DNA of 64,000 nt from Rhodopseudomonas pseudopalustris (GTDB taxonomy: Bacteria; Pseudomonadota; Alphaproteobacteria; Rhizobiales; Xanthobacteraceae), in contig NZ_FODT01000007.1 in the NCBI RefSeq assembly GCF_900110435.1, positions 62,001 to 126,000 on the forward strand, given 5' to 3'. The notes beneath the pieces are model-generated. The model was not told the origin of the DNA. It worked only from the letters and a program-made list of their open reading frames with translations, and ran no database searches. Positions 1-8,475 of the stretch are shown piece after piece. Position 1 is the first letter of the stretch. Each line of letters begins with the position of its first letter. The position numbers and the translations under genes are program-made.

Positions 1-720
1 GCCCGGCCGGTCGCGGTGCAGGAAGCCAACCGCGGGATCCAGGCCGACCGCTTCAGCGGCGCTTCGGCAGTCATGTGTCAACAACACGTAGATGAAGGAA
101 AGTACGGCATTGACGGCGTCGCGCGGCGGCCTGCGACTGCGACCGCCGAATTGCATCTCCTTGTCAGTTACGCGGATCAGATGCCCGAACACCGAGAAGT
201 AGCCGAGCGCGGCTTCACCCTCGGCGCCACGCAAAGCGTCGACTCCCAGGTTCGCCAAAGTGACTCGCCGCACGATGCCGGCCATGCGATCAACCACGGC
301 CTCGATCTGCGCGCGCGGGCCGGCCGCCATCTCGGCCCCATAGTCCCGCAGCGATCGCTGCAGCACCGCCCGCTGGTTTGCCACCTTGGCCGAGACCAGG
401 CTGCGAACCACGTCGTCGGCTTGCTCCGACATTCGATATTGAGCACGGCGCAGCAGCACATTGCCGCTCACAGGTCCTTCGATCCGCGCCTGAAACCGGC
501 CCGCGCGATCGAGCAGAACGATGGTGATGCCACGCGGCGCCAGCGCCTGGATCAGCGGCGGCGACAGATAGACCCCGCCAAATACAACGACCGACGACAG
601 CATGTGAAATGGCACGCGCGCACGTTCCTCCTTGTCCACCTCAGCGACGAGGTTCTCTCCGTCCTTCCGCAGTGATGCGCCCTCGGCGGTGACGTATAGC
701 GTGTTGAGAAGCTTCTTCAC
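1..720 (-). CDS. cas1: CRISPR-associated integrase Cas1, type I-C (partial, runs off left edge)
   Basis: Cas1 is the metal-dependent integrase that, with Cas2, inserts new spacers into a CRISPR array. The visible 240 N-terminal residues start MKKLLNTLYVT and contain the Cas1 core around GAEGEAA, where Glu167 fits the first metal-binding glutamate of the family. The His and Asp ligands, nearer the C terminus, fall at or beyond the window edge. The start is a GTG at 718-720 (complement) overlapping the cas4 stop (717-719) by two bases, so translation is probably coupled. Type I-C Cas1 is usually about 340 residues, so roughly 100 are missing. Cas2 and the array should follow to the left of position 1. 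Confidence 0.93.
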   Translation of the reverse strand, partial: MKKLLNTLYVTAEGASLRKDGENLVAEVDKEERARVPFHMLSSVVVFGGVYLSPPLIQALAPRGITIVLLDRAGRFQARIEGPVSGNVLLRRAQYRMSEQADDVVRSLVSAKVANQRAVLQRSLRDYGAEMAAGPRAQIEAVVDRMAGIVRRVTLANLGVDALRGAEGEAALGYFSVFGHLIRVTDKEMQFGGRSRRPPRDAVNAVLSFIYVLLTHDCRSAAEAVGLDPAVGFLHRDRPG

Positions 721-1388
721 GGCATGTCGCTCCGTGGCGTGTCCGCGAGCGCGTCCTGGATCGCACGATTGCGGAAGTCGGCGGCGGATTCCCGCGCGAG
801 TTTCGGCCGGCATAGATCGAGCAAGGAACACGCGTTGCAGCGATCGGCTCGGAAGTTCGCTGCCGGCGTCCGGCCCGCATCCACCAGCGCGCGGAAGCTG
901 ATGGCGACGTCTTCGGTCAATCGGCGCAGTTCGGCGTCGAACGGCACGCCGACGCGGCGGCGCGTACTGGCGTAGAACAGCGCGCCTTCGGGCACCGGGC
1001 GGCCGGTCATTTCCTCAAGGCACAGCGCCTGCGCGCAGAGCTGCACTTCATCAGCGCGGTGCAGCTTGGCCTTGCCGCGTTTGTATTCGACGGGGAAAGC
1101 GGTCTCGCCATCGGGCCCATCGCGAAATTCAACCAGATCGGCGGTGCCGGCGAGATTCAGTCGTCGGCAGGCCAGCGGCATGGCGCTGACGCGCCGGATG
1201 CTGCCGCGGCGATGGTCGGCAGCCTCGTGCACGCTGTTATGCAGCACCCGGCCTTCGGCGGTGAAGCGGTTCTCCTCCCACATTCGTTCGATGTGGATCA
1301 GCGCCGCCTGGCGCAGGCAATACACCGCATGCTGCAGCGCCGACAGCGCAATCGGATCGTCGAGCTCGGGTGCAGCGCCTGGCAGCAT
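717..1388 (-). CDS. cas4: CRISPR-associated exonuclease Cas4, type I-C
   Basis: A 223-residue Cas4/RecB-family nuclease that trims and selects PAM-bearing prespacers for Cas1-Cas2. A conserved N-terminal cysteine (AVYCLRQ) and a C-terminal cysteine cluster (CNACSLLDLC) fit the Fe-S site, and TADLVEF followed by VEYKRGK fits the RecB Asp and Glu-X-Lys nuclease motifs. The ATG at 1388 is chosen because it lies 16 bases after the cas7 stop; an upstream extension in the same frame would overlap cas7 and shows no family similarity. It sits between cas7 and cas1, the normal I-C order. Confidence 0.92.
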   Translation of the reverse strand: MLPGAAPELDDPIALSALQHAVYCLRQAALIHIERMWEENRFTAEGRVLHNSVHEAADHRRGSIRRVSAMPLACRRLNLAGTADLVEFRDGPDGETAFPVEYKRGKAKLHRADEVQLCAQALCLEEMTGRPVPEGALFYASTRRRVGVPFDAELRRLTEDVAISFRALVDAGRTPAANFRADRCNACSLLDLCRPKLARESAADFRNRAIQDALADTPRSDMP

Positions 1389-1404
1389 GATCGCGTGCCA
1401 TCGA

Positions 1405-2352
1405 TCAGAACAGTTCGACCACCTCGATCCCGTCGGGCAGGGCGTCGCGGTCGATCGTGACCTCGTAGTCGGAGAACTGCCGTGCCGGCTTGGCGTTATC
1501 GAGGCGGGCGTCACCTGGCGCCATCAGATCGTCACCGCTGCGACGCCACACCTTGACGCGGTCGAACAGCGCCTGGGCGTGGGCATTGCCCAGCGCCGAA
1601 GCGTGCTTGAAGGCGATGCCGCGCCGCGACACCATCTCGCCGCGCGAAGCCGAGCGGTCGTGCTCGAACATCGAGGCCAGCGACGCGAACAGATGGTCGA
1701 GATCGTCCTGGCCAAAGCCGGTGCGCTCGGTGAGTTTGGCGTTGACGAAGATGTGGGCGCGGTACAGTCCGTAAGGGACGATGTGCTTGCGGCCCATGGT
1801 GCGGTTCTCGGTGCGCTCGTCGTCACCGCCCTTGTCGCGCTCGGCCTTTTCCTTCTCATTGGTGGCGGCCATGCGGGTGATCGAGATTTCCAGCGGCAGG
1901 ATCGGCTCGATCGAGGTGGCGAACGTCACCTGAACGGGGCCGCGCACCTGGCCGGCATTGATGCCGGTGCTCATCACCGCGCCGAACGTGCGGACGTCGA
2001 AGAAATTGTCGCACATGAACTTGGTCAGCGCGCGCGCCTCGTCGTCGCTTTGCGGGTTGAGCTTGTCTTTGGACGATTTGTCGCCGTCGCCGCGCACGGC
2101 CTTGTAAGCCTCGCGGTGCTTTTCGTTGAGGATCGCGCCTTCCTGCACATAGATGCGGTAGCCGGGTTGGTCGCCCTTGGCGAGCTCTGTGTAGTTGCGG
2201 ATCTTGCGTTTCAGGCAGACGTCGGTGACCAGGCCGAAATTGGTCTCGGGGTCGATCCGTGGCAAATTGCCGGCGTCGGGATCGCCGTTGGGATTGCCGC
2301 GGGTGACGTCGAACAGGAACACGATGTCATAGCGGTTGGTGAGCGAGGTCAT
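1405..2352 (-). CDS. cas7: Type I-C Cascade backbone protein Cas7 (Csd2)
   Basis: A 315-residue Cas7/Csd2 protein, the RAMP-fold subunit that polymerises along crRNA to form the Cascade backbone. It begins with the typical I-C start RYDIVFLFDVTRGNPNGDPD and carries the following NLPRIDPETNFGLVTDVCLKRKIRN block, both characteristic of Csd2. Its start codon overlaps the cas8c stop (ATGA at 2349-2352), so the two are translationally coupled. Length matches the family (about 280-320 residues), and no defect is visible. Confidence 0.95.
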   Translation of the reverse strand: MTSLTNRYDIVFLFDVTRGNPNGDPDAGNLPRIDPETNFGLVTDVCLKRKIRNYTELAKGDQPGYRIYVQEGAILNEKHREAYKAVRGDGDKSSKDKLNPQSDDEARALTKFMCDNFFDVRTFGAVMSTGINAGQVRGPVQVTFATSIEPILPLEISITRMAATNEKEKAERDKGGDDERTENRTMGRKHIVPYGLYRAHIFVNAKLTERTGFGQDDLDHLFASLASMFEHDRSASRGEMVSRRGIAFKHASALGNAHAQALFDRVKVWRRSGDDLMAPGDARLDNAKPARQFSDYEVTIDRDALPDGIEVVELF

Positions 2353-2771
2353 GGGGCAGTCTCCGAAACGGCAGCGGCATCCGCAGAGTCCGACTTGCGG
2401 AAAAATTCGTTGCGCTGGTGATAGTAACCAAGGGTGAACAACGCCTGGCTCTTGTCCGACAGGCTGGTGGGAAACGGATCGTCGCCAGGGTCCATCATGT
2501 CCATGATGGCGCCGATGGCTTTTTCCAGATTGACGCGGTGCCCCGGCCGCTGCTTGCCGATCTTCGACAAATGATTGCCCGCGCCGGAGCCGAGCAACGC
2601 AAACACCTTGCGCGGCTGGGCTGCGGCGGCGCCATAGTACTTGTCGCGGATGGTGGCGTTGACGTTGCGTCCCAGCGCCGCCTCCTGAATGTGCTCATAA
2701 ACGGCGAACAGCCGGCCGAGCAGATAGCCTTTGTCGGTAAAGTCCGGATCGAGCGCCACCGGAGCCTCCAT
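2349..2771 (-). CDS. cas11c: Probable internal Cas11c small subunit encoded within cas8c
   Basis: In type I-C systems the small Cascade subunit Cas11c is known to be translated from an internal start near the 3' end of cas8c. Here an in-frame ATG at 2769-2771 (complement) starts MEAPVALDPDFTDKGYLLGR and gives a 140-residue, largely helical product, about the size reported for Cas11c. The GYLLGRLFAVYEHIQEAAL stretch resembles the start of that region in other I-C systems. The upstream Shine-Dalgarno is weak (only an AAGAA-like stretch), so the exact start is inferred. Confidence 0.45.
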   Translation of the reverse strand: MEAPVALDPDFTDKGYLLGRLFAVYEHIQEAALGRNVNATIRDKYYGAAAAQPRKVFALLGSGAGNHLSKIGKQRPGHRVNLEKAIGAIMDMMDPGDDPFPTSLSDKSQALFTLGYYHQRNEFFRKSDSADAAAVSETAP

Positions 2772-4100
2772 TGCAAAATTCTTGATCAGGATCGATTTCA
2801 GCAGGCTGACGCGCAGCGCGTTGACGTCGTGATCGACGCGCAGCCGCATGATCACCGACGACAGCAGCGTCAGCGGGTAGTGCGTGTCGGCGAGGATGGC
2901 GCGCAGCCAGTCGCCGCCGAGATTGGGGGCGATGTTCTCGCTCTTGCGCAGCACTGCGGTCTCGATCAGATAGCGCCACAGTGACGGCGAAGGCTCGTGC
3001 GGCGGCGGTTCGATGCGCAGGCGCTGCAGATGGCGCAGATAGCGCGTGGCGATGACGTCGAAATCATCCTCGATATAGAAGCGCACCGATAGCCGCGCGG
3101 CATTCGGTGCCAGCCCAAGCACATGGAAGCGCACGCCGGGGGGCAACTCCGGCTTCAGATCGCTGACCGGCCGGCCTTGCGCGATCTTCTCAAGCAGCGC
3201 CCCGACCTTTTTGGACTCGGTGTTTTCGTTCACGGCCAGCAGCGAGGCGAATATTTGTTCGGCGGCGTCCGCGGCGGCCTGCTCGGTCGCCTCGGCCCAA
3301 AACATCGTCGAGGCATCGCCGACCTGCAAACGATGGCCGCTGCCGCGATCGAGAAAGCGGTTGAGCACCGAGGTGTAGGCGAAGGCCGATGCTTCGGAGA
3401 TAGGGGCAGTATCATGCCCGTATGAGGTGAATGCCGTCGCATTGAACGATACGATGAATGCACCAGAGGACTGCGCGCCCCAAACTCCTTTTATCGGCGG
3501 ATGAGATCGGGCGACTCGTCCAACCTCTCCAGTCAACAGACATTGGGCTTCGCTAGCTTGCTCCCTGGTGTAGAGGTCCATCCAAATCGAATGCGCGGCT
3601 TCCCTTTGGTGCAGAAGGCGTTCGTGATATTCGTCCTTCAGGGCGAAGACGATGTTCGCGTCCTTTATATCCTCCTGCCAGCCCAAGACGTTGAATCTTT
3701 CCGGCGTCCAGGTTTCGAGGAAACGCAAAAATGTCGCCAGTCCTGGATCTTGCGTGCCTGCCAGCAGGCGCTGGTGAAAACTCTTGAAATGCTCGTGTTC
3801 GTCGGCAGTTCTCTTGCCAGAACCGGCCGTGATCCCGAGGGAATAGGCGCTCTTATCCCAAAGGAAATTCGACGAGATGCCGGAGGTACGTTGAACCAAA
3901 GGTGTTGGTAGATTGAAAATTTTTCCAGTTCGCCGCTTGCCGGTACCTTCGCGCAAATCGATTGGAGGGAAAGCTGGGGCTCCATCGGTATCGAGTACTA
4001 CGCAAAAGCCAACTTCGGTGCGCGAATACCCGAACGGTGGCACCTCGCCGCGCGCGGCCATGCGATCATAGGCGCGGACTAGGGCGGCGAGCGCGCTCAT
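2349..4100 (-). CDS. cas8c: Type I-C Cascade large subunit Cas8c (Csd1)
   Basis: A 583-residue Csd1/Cas8c protein, the large subunit that recognises the PAM and positions target DNA. The N terminus (MSALAALVRAYDRMAA) and the internal FFGAP-like and FLWDKSAYSLG blocks resemble the Csd1 family, whose members are about 550-620 residues long. The start overlaps the cas5c stop (4097-4100) and the stop overlaps the cas7 start. The C-terminal 140 residues probably also encode the separate small subunit Cas11c from an internal start (see 2349-2771). Confidence 0.94.
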   Translation of the reverse strand: MSALAALVRAYDRMAARGEVPPFGYSRTEVGFCVVLDTDGAPAFPPIDLREGTGKRRTGKIFNLPTPLVQRTSGISSNFLWDKSAYSLGITAGSGKRTADEHEHFKSFHQRLLAGTQDPGLATFLRFLETWTPERFNVLGWQEDIKDANIVFALKDEYHERLLHQREAAHSIWMDLYTREQASEAQCLLTGEVGRVARSHPPIKGVWGAQSSGAFIVSFNATAFTSYGHDTAPISEASAFAYTSVLNRFLDRGSGHRLQVGDASTMFWAEATEQAAADAAEQIFASLLAVNENTESKKVGALLEKIAQGRPVSDLKPELPPGVRFHVLGLAPNAARLSVRFYIEDDFDVIATRYLRHLQRLRIEPPPHEPSPSLWRYLIETAVLRKSENIAPNLGGDWLRAILADTHYPLTLLSSVIMRLRVDHDVNALRVSLLKSILIKNFAMEAPVALDPDFTDKGYLLGRLFAVYEHIQEAALGRNVNATIRDKYYGAAAAQPRKVFALLGSGAGNHLSKIGKQRPGHRVNLEKAIGAIMDMMDPGDDPFPTSLSDKSQALFTLGYYHQRNEFFRKSDSADAAAVSETAP

Positions 4101-4792
4101 CGACGTAGCTCCGGCGAGCCGGGCGGGGGCACTTTGACGACGCCGTCAACCAGCGTGGCGCGAAACAGAATCGAGCCGCGGTCGCCGCCATGATCGATGT
4201 CGTACAGCATGAAGCCGAGGTCGCGCGGCGTGCCGAAGCCGAGCGTCGCAGAGCGATGTTGTTCGTCGGCCTGAGGCAGCGGCGCGCCGGGTTCGATCAA
4301 CTCGAAGCTTGCTGGGAATTCACGGGTGCCGAGGCTGGGCTGATGGAACGCCTGGCCCTTGCGCGCGCGCCGGTTGAAGGTGTCGAGGTGCTTGGCCTCG
4401 TTGTCCTCGGGGCCGGCTTTTGGCGTCATCACGAAATGAGCGGAGATCACATAGTCGACGTCACATAGCAGCGTCGCGGCACGCTGCTGGCGGTTGTCTT
4501 CGACCACCAAGGTGAGGTCGCCGACATGGCCACTCTTCATCGCCTTGCGGATCGCGGCGACCGGCGCCTTGGTGCCGACTTCGTTGCGGCGAAGCGACTC
4601 GAAGCGGATCGGCTTGAGAACGTGGATTTCGTCAATGACCCAGCGGATCGCGGGCTTCCAGTGAATCGCCTCGAGAATGCCGCGGGCCGCGGACGGCGTC
4701 ATCACATCATAGGAAACGCGTTCGACCTTCATTTCCGGGCGCGTGAACAACGCCCATCGCCCCGCAACGCGCAGGCGAATTCCATACGTCAT
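4097..4792 (-). CDS. cas5c: Type I-C crRNA-processing endoribonuclease Cas5c
   Basis: A 231-residue Cas5c (Cas5d). In type I-C this protein replaces Cas6, cutting pre-crRNA and then staying on the 5' handle in Cascade. The N terminus is a near-textbook match to the family: MTYGIRLRVAGRWALFTRPE, then KVERVSYDVMTPSAARGILE and IHWKPAIRW. The ATG at 4792 was chosen from that similarity; the frame stays open 28 codons further upstream, but that part is hydrophobic and unlike Cas5. The stop overlaps the cas8c start. About 100 bases separate it from cas3. Confidence 0.94.
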   Translation of the reverse strand: MTYGIRLRVAGRWALFTRPEMKVERVSYDVMTPSAARGILEAIHWKPAIRWVIDEIHVLKPIRFESLRRNEVGTKAPVAAIRKAMKSGHVGDLTLVVEDNRQQRAATLLCDVDYVISAHFVMTPKAGPEDNEAKHLDTFNRRARKGQAFHQPSLGTREFPASFELIEPGAPLPQADEQHRSATLGFGTPRDLGFMLYDIDHGGDRGSILFRATLVDGVVKVPPPGSPELRR

Positions 4793-4894
4793 ACCGGCCC
4801 CCAACACGCAACTGTGCGTTGATATCATGCATAGAAGCAATCCGAAAACAATCGTCCAAGTTGCGGTGTCGCGCATGCCGGCGGCGACAGGAGA

Positions 4895-7213
4895 TCATAC
4901 GATCCCCCATGTGAATTCGTCGGCGTCTTCCCAGCGCAGGCCGCTGGTGGCGGAGTAGAGAGCGGTGGTTTCGAGCACCGCAAACTGCTCGCCAAACCTG
5001 TCGGCCTCGACGAAACGAACGTGGCCGTTGTCGATCATCCGCTGGCGTTCGCGCGGCGGGACCTGCACCAGGTAGTTGCGCAGCCGCCGCGCCGCGGCCG
5101 TCGGCGGCAGGCCACCGCGCAGCGCCGCCAGCGTGTCGAGTGCTTCGGCGTCGGTCGGCACGATCACCGGCGCCATGCCGCTTTCGATCAGACGGAAGGC
5201 GTCGCCCACGGTGCGATAGCCAAAGCTGGGCTGCCCCGCGCTGACGCTGAACTGCTGCATGGTTTGCGCTGCGACCTTGCGGCCATCGGCATCGGCGATC
5301 TTGATGCGATCGAGCCCGTCGCTTTGCAGCCGCCAATGGACCTCGCCGAAATACGCTTCGACCGCCGCGGGCGCGAACAGATCGCCTTTGTGCGTCTCGA
5401 GGATGCGGTAGGTGTCACCGATCAGCGCTTCGATTTCCGCCGGCGGCTTGGCCTCCGCTGGCTTGAAAATGGTGACGATGCTGGCGTCGGCTGGCGCGCG
5501 GCCCTCGCGATTGCAGCGGCCGGCGGCCTGAACCACCTGATCGAGACCGGCTTCTGCGCGCCACACCCGCGGAAAGTCGAGATCGACACCGGCTTCCACC
5601 AGCGAGGTGGCGATCACCACGCACGGCACATTGTCCACCAGTCGCTGGCGAATGTCGGCGAGGATTAAGCGGCGGTCGGCTGCGATCTGCCGTGTGGTGA
5701 GATGGAGCAATCCATCGATGCCGCGCTGCTGCGCGCGTTCAAACAGCGCGAGCGCGTGCTTGCGGCTGTTGACGATCACCAGCGCCTGCGCCGTGCCCGA
5801 TTGCGCGATGTCCTCGAGCAATTGGTCATCGGTCATGGTGCCCGCGAGCCGCTGCGTCGTGCGCCGCAGTGCGTTGTGCAGCGCTGCCGGATCGGGCGCC
5901 AGCTCGCGATCGGGACTGATGACGAGGCCGCCCTTGAAACGGTCCGCGCCGAGCGCCGGCAGCGTCGCGGTACACAGCACGACCGTGCAGCCGTAATTGC
6001 GCACCAATTCGTCGAGTGCGGCGACGCAGGGACGCAGCAGATTCAGCGGAATGGTCTGCGCCTCGTCCAAAATGATCACCGCGTTGGCGAGATTGTGCAG
6101 CTTGCGGCAGCGCGCGCCGCGGCTGGCAAACAGGCTTTCAAAGAACTGGACATTGGTGGTGACCACGATCGGCGCGGCCCAATTCTCTGCTGCCAGCCGC
6201 AGCTTGCCGTCGCGCGCGCCATCATCAATGCCGTATTCTTCGCCGGCTTTGTTTTGGGCCTTGGATGGATCAAGCTCGATCGCCGAGTGATGCTCGAGCA
6301 GCACGTCGTCGCCTAGGACGTTGCGAAAGATGCCGGCGGTCTGCTCGATGATCGCGGTGAACGGGATCGTATAGACGATCCGGTCCATCTGATGCCGCTT
6401 GGCGTGGTTGAGCGCGAATGCCAGCGAGGCCAGCGTCTTGCCGCCGCCGGTCGGAACATTGAGCGTGAACACGCCGCGCGGCAGCTCGGCTTTTCTGCGG
6501 ACGTGATTGAGGATGTCGCGCCGCAGCGCGTTGAGGGGCGTGTTTGGCGCGTGCTGCTGCTTGTCGGCAATGTAGCTGTCGAAGCGCGCGTTCAACCCAT
6601 CGATGGATTGCGCCAGGCCGGGCCACGCGCGATCGACCTGACGTCCTTCGGTCCTGGCGTAAAACGCTTCGGTACACAGGAAGTCGGCATCGACCAGGCA
6701 GGAGAACAGCATTCGGCCGAGGAAGGCGAACTGAAATGCCATGCGCTCCGGCACGGCAGCGTCGCCCTGGTAGGGCTTGAACGGGGTCGGCAACAGCGCC
6801 GCCGCATTGAGCTGCAGCTCGCTGCGCCAGATCGCATCGATCGGCTCAAGCTGTTTCTTGAGCCGATCATCGAGCCCGGCTGAGCCGTGCTGATCGGGCA
6901 GGCCGCCATGGTGGCCTGCGATCGCATAGGCCAGCAGACGGGCGACCAGCCCATTGATTCCGGTGGCGAGCTTGATCACCTGCTGCGCACCGGCGCTCGC
7001 ATGATCGACGCCGCGCGCTCGCTGTCCACGGATGTATTCCTGAAACGCTGCCGCGTATTTTCCGAGATCGTGCAACAGGCCGGCGAGTTCGGCCGCGTTG
7101 CCGCCGCCGAATTTGCTGCCAAAGCTTCGCGCCAGCTCCGCGACCTCGTGCAGATGCCGAGCCAGCGGCTCCCAATTATCTTCGGTGGAATTTGTAGAGT
7201 GGGCGAAGTGCAT
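4895..7213 (-). CDS. cas3: CRISPR-associated nuclease-helicase Cas3
   Basis: A 772-residue Cas3 that is recruited to Cascade-bound DNA, unwinds it and degrades it. An N-terminal HD nuclease domain is present: HLHEVAELA, then LLHDLGKYAAAFQEYI with His48-Asp49, and AGHHGGLPD near residue 100. The SF2 helicase follows, with Walker A PTGGGKTLASLAF, the DEAQ box (VIILDEAQTIPLNLL), and TATLPAL and AGRCNREGRA in later helicase motifs. All catalytic motifs look intact. It is the first gene of the cas operon; the region 5' of it (7214-7643) contains an IS remnant. Confidence 0.95.
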   Translation of the reverse strand: MHFAHSTNSTEDNWEPLARHLHEVAELARSFGSKFGGGNAAELAGLLHDLGKYAAAFQEYIRGQRARGVDHASAGAQQVIKLATGINGLVARLLAYAIAGHHGGLPDQHGSAGLDDRLKKQLEPIDAIWRSELQLNAAALLPTPFKPYQGDAAVPERMAFQFAFLGRMLFSCLVDADFLCTEAFYARTEGRQVDRAWPGLAQSIDGLNARFDSYIADKQQHAPNTPLNALRRDILNHVRRKAELPRGVFTLNVPTGGGKTLASLAFALNHAKRHQMDRIVYTIPFTAIIEQTAGIFRNVLGDDVLLEHHSAIELDPSKAQNKAGEEYGIDDGARDGKLRLAAENWAAPIVVTTNVQFFESLFASRGARCRKLHNLANAVIILDEAQTIPLNLLRPCVAALDELVRNYGCTVVLCTATLPALGADRFKGGLVISPDRELAPDPAALHNALRRTTQRLAGTMTDDQLLEDIAQSGTAQALVIVNSRKHALALFERAQQRGIDGLLHLTTRQIAADRRLILADIRQRLVDNVPCVVIATSLVEAGVDLDFPRVWRAEAGLDQVVQAAGRCNREGRAPADASIVTIFKPAEAKPPAEIEALIGDTYRILETHKGDLFAPAAVEAYFGEVHWRLQSDGLDRIKIADADGRKVAAQTMQQFSVSAGQPSFGYRTVGDAFRLIESGMAPVIVPTDAEALDTLAALRGGLPPTAAARRLRNYLVQVPPRERQRMIDNGHVRFVEADRFGEQFAVLETTALYSATSGLRWEDADEFTWGIV

Positions 7214-7643
7214 TTCGCGTCCGATCTCTTTGCGTCTTAACCAGTTCGCTAGTCCGCAAGCCCAATTCTAAGTTGTCTGAATCGACCCGGGGTTGCCGGA
7301 GGCCATTAGATGTGAGTTACTTCGCCATGGACGGCTTTTCCAGCATGGCGTAGGGGTGTTGCGCGGTTTCGACCGGCGGGCTGTTGTCGATCGGCTCCAG
7401 GAGCGGTCGGTCACAGGTCGAAGGGGCGATCGGCAGCACTGTGGAGGTCGGCGACCCCATACGTCTCGTGATCATCATCGATGAAGGCCATCATGGCTTG
7501 GATCAGCGGTCGAGCTCCGCCGCCCCAAACTAGGTGCCGATCAAATCGTCATCGCCCGGAATCGATGAATTCGTGTCGCAGGCGGTTAGCTCCGAAATGC
7601 CGAACGTCCATCGGCTTGCCCAACTGCCTCACGAGAGCTGTCA
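7214..7643. other. Gene-poor gap between cas3 and the thioesterase gene
   Basis: About 430 bases without an intact gene. The middle holds the IS3-family remnant; the part next to cas3 (7214-7290) presumably contains the cas promoter, but no convincing -35/-10 pair or CRISPR repeat was recognised. Confidence 0.5.
7400..7535 (-). mobile_element. Degraded IS3-family transposase remnant
   Basis: On the minus strand three short pieces read like the OrfA/OrfB junction of an IS3-family transposase: FGAAELDR followed by a stop (OrfA end), then MMAFIDDDHETYGV (OrfB start), then, after a frame change, VLPIAPSTCDR. The usual OrfB reads approximately M-AFIDDHR--YGVEPIC-VLPIAPSTY, so order and spacing agree. 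Stops and frameshifts make it non-functional. No terminal inverted repeats or target duplication were recognised, so the original limits are unknown. Confidence 0.6.
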
Positions 7644-8057
7644 TCAACCCTGTGCCTCTCTGCTCTTCGCGGCCTTCTCGGCCACTTTCTTTCGCAGCTT
7701 TTCAATCTCGACGACAAATCGACTGTGGCTTCCGCGGCTGATTTCCTCGATCGCGTCGTTCGCCCTGAGCTCGAAGGTCACGAGGCGGCCTTCGATCTTG
7801 CTGACCGTCACCGTGATGTCGACGTGCATTCCACACAGCGTCGCGCCGCCGTGGGAGATGGTGATGCCGGTGCCGACAGAGTCCTCTCCTGGATCCGTAT
7901 GCGCAAGTATCAGCTCGCGGCATACGGTTTCGAAATCGCGCACCAGCTCCGGGGTGGCATAGACGCGTAGCGTCTCACCGAGAAAGTCGATGCTGCGTGC
8001 GGGATCGATTTCAATCCGATGGGATGCCGATAGGCCAGCGATCAGAGTCGGTCTCAT
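7644..8057 (-). CDS. FlK-family hot-dog acyl-CoA thioesterase
   Basis: A 137-residue hot-dog thioesterase that aligns along its length with fluoroacetyl-CoA thioesterase FlK. The three FlK catalytic residues are matched: Thr35 (YATPE), Glu43 (DFETVC) and His69 (ISHGGAT). The GEDSVGTGI, IEGRLVTF and EIEKLRKKV stretches also correspond. The substrate is probably a CoA thioester, hydrolysed in the cytoplasm; FlK homologues in other contexts are not limited to fluoroacetyl-CoA. The ATG at 8057 is preferred because AGGGGACAC precedes it; an 18-codon extension lacks similarity. It is divergent from the pad operon, so a role in releasing CoA from an aromatic intermediate is possible but only inferred. 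Confidence 0.72.
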   Translation of the reverse strand: MRPTLIAGLSASHRIEIDPARSIDFLGETLRVYATPELVRDFETVCRELILAHTDPGEDSVGTGITISHGGATLCGMHVDITVTVSKIEGRLVTFELRANDAIEEISRGSHSRFVVEIEKLRKKVAEKAAKSREAQG

Positions 8058-8475
8058 TGTGTCCCCTGGTGGTTGAAAGCCGAAAGTCGACGTCGATATG
8101 ATACAAAACATTCAAGAAGAAGCTCAAAAGATAAATCAAGATGGCTCAGTAGGAATTTCCTGATGTGGCTGGCTTTGGCTTTTGGAATTGTGCGTTGCAG
8201 TATGGTTGGGCGCGCCGCAGCAATATGGCGCTGATAATTTGATACATATCAATTGACATGATGGCCTCCAAAAGTATCCAATAATTCGGCATAGAAATAC
8301 CAAATAAGAATCCAGGCTGGGGTGCCGGAGGGCAGGAAGACGCAAGGATCGTGGATTGGCACGGTGCATCGTCGCGTTGGCGGCTGATGCCTGCGCGGGC
8401 CAGTTCCGTCCAATCGCTCCTGAAAGGCGCCTTGCGCTCGACGTGCATCCTGCACGGGCGCTCGAGGAGGAAGCG
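8058..8475. other. Intergenic regulatory region between the thioesterase gene and padB
   Basis: About 418 bases without a supported gene, separating divergent transcription units. It contains the FNR-type box at 8239-8252. Immediately 5' of padB a GAGGAGGAAG ribosome-binding site ends four bases before the ATG. Otherwise nothing was recognised. Confidence 0.6.
8239..8252 (+). promoter_or_regulatory. FNR/FixK/AadR-type binding site upstream of padB
   Basis: TTGATACATATCAA is a perfect match to the FNR-family consensus TTGAT-N4-ATCAA. Placed at the class II position (-41.5), it predicts a transcript start near 8287, about 190 bases before padB. It is the only such box seen before the long pad-liv gene run, which fits anaerobic induction. 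Confidence 0.75.

Noticed and set aside
1-7300. CRISPR repeat array
   Set aside because: No regularly spaced repeat was seen next to either end of the visible cas operon. The array is expected beyond position 1, after cas2.
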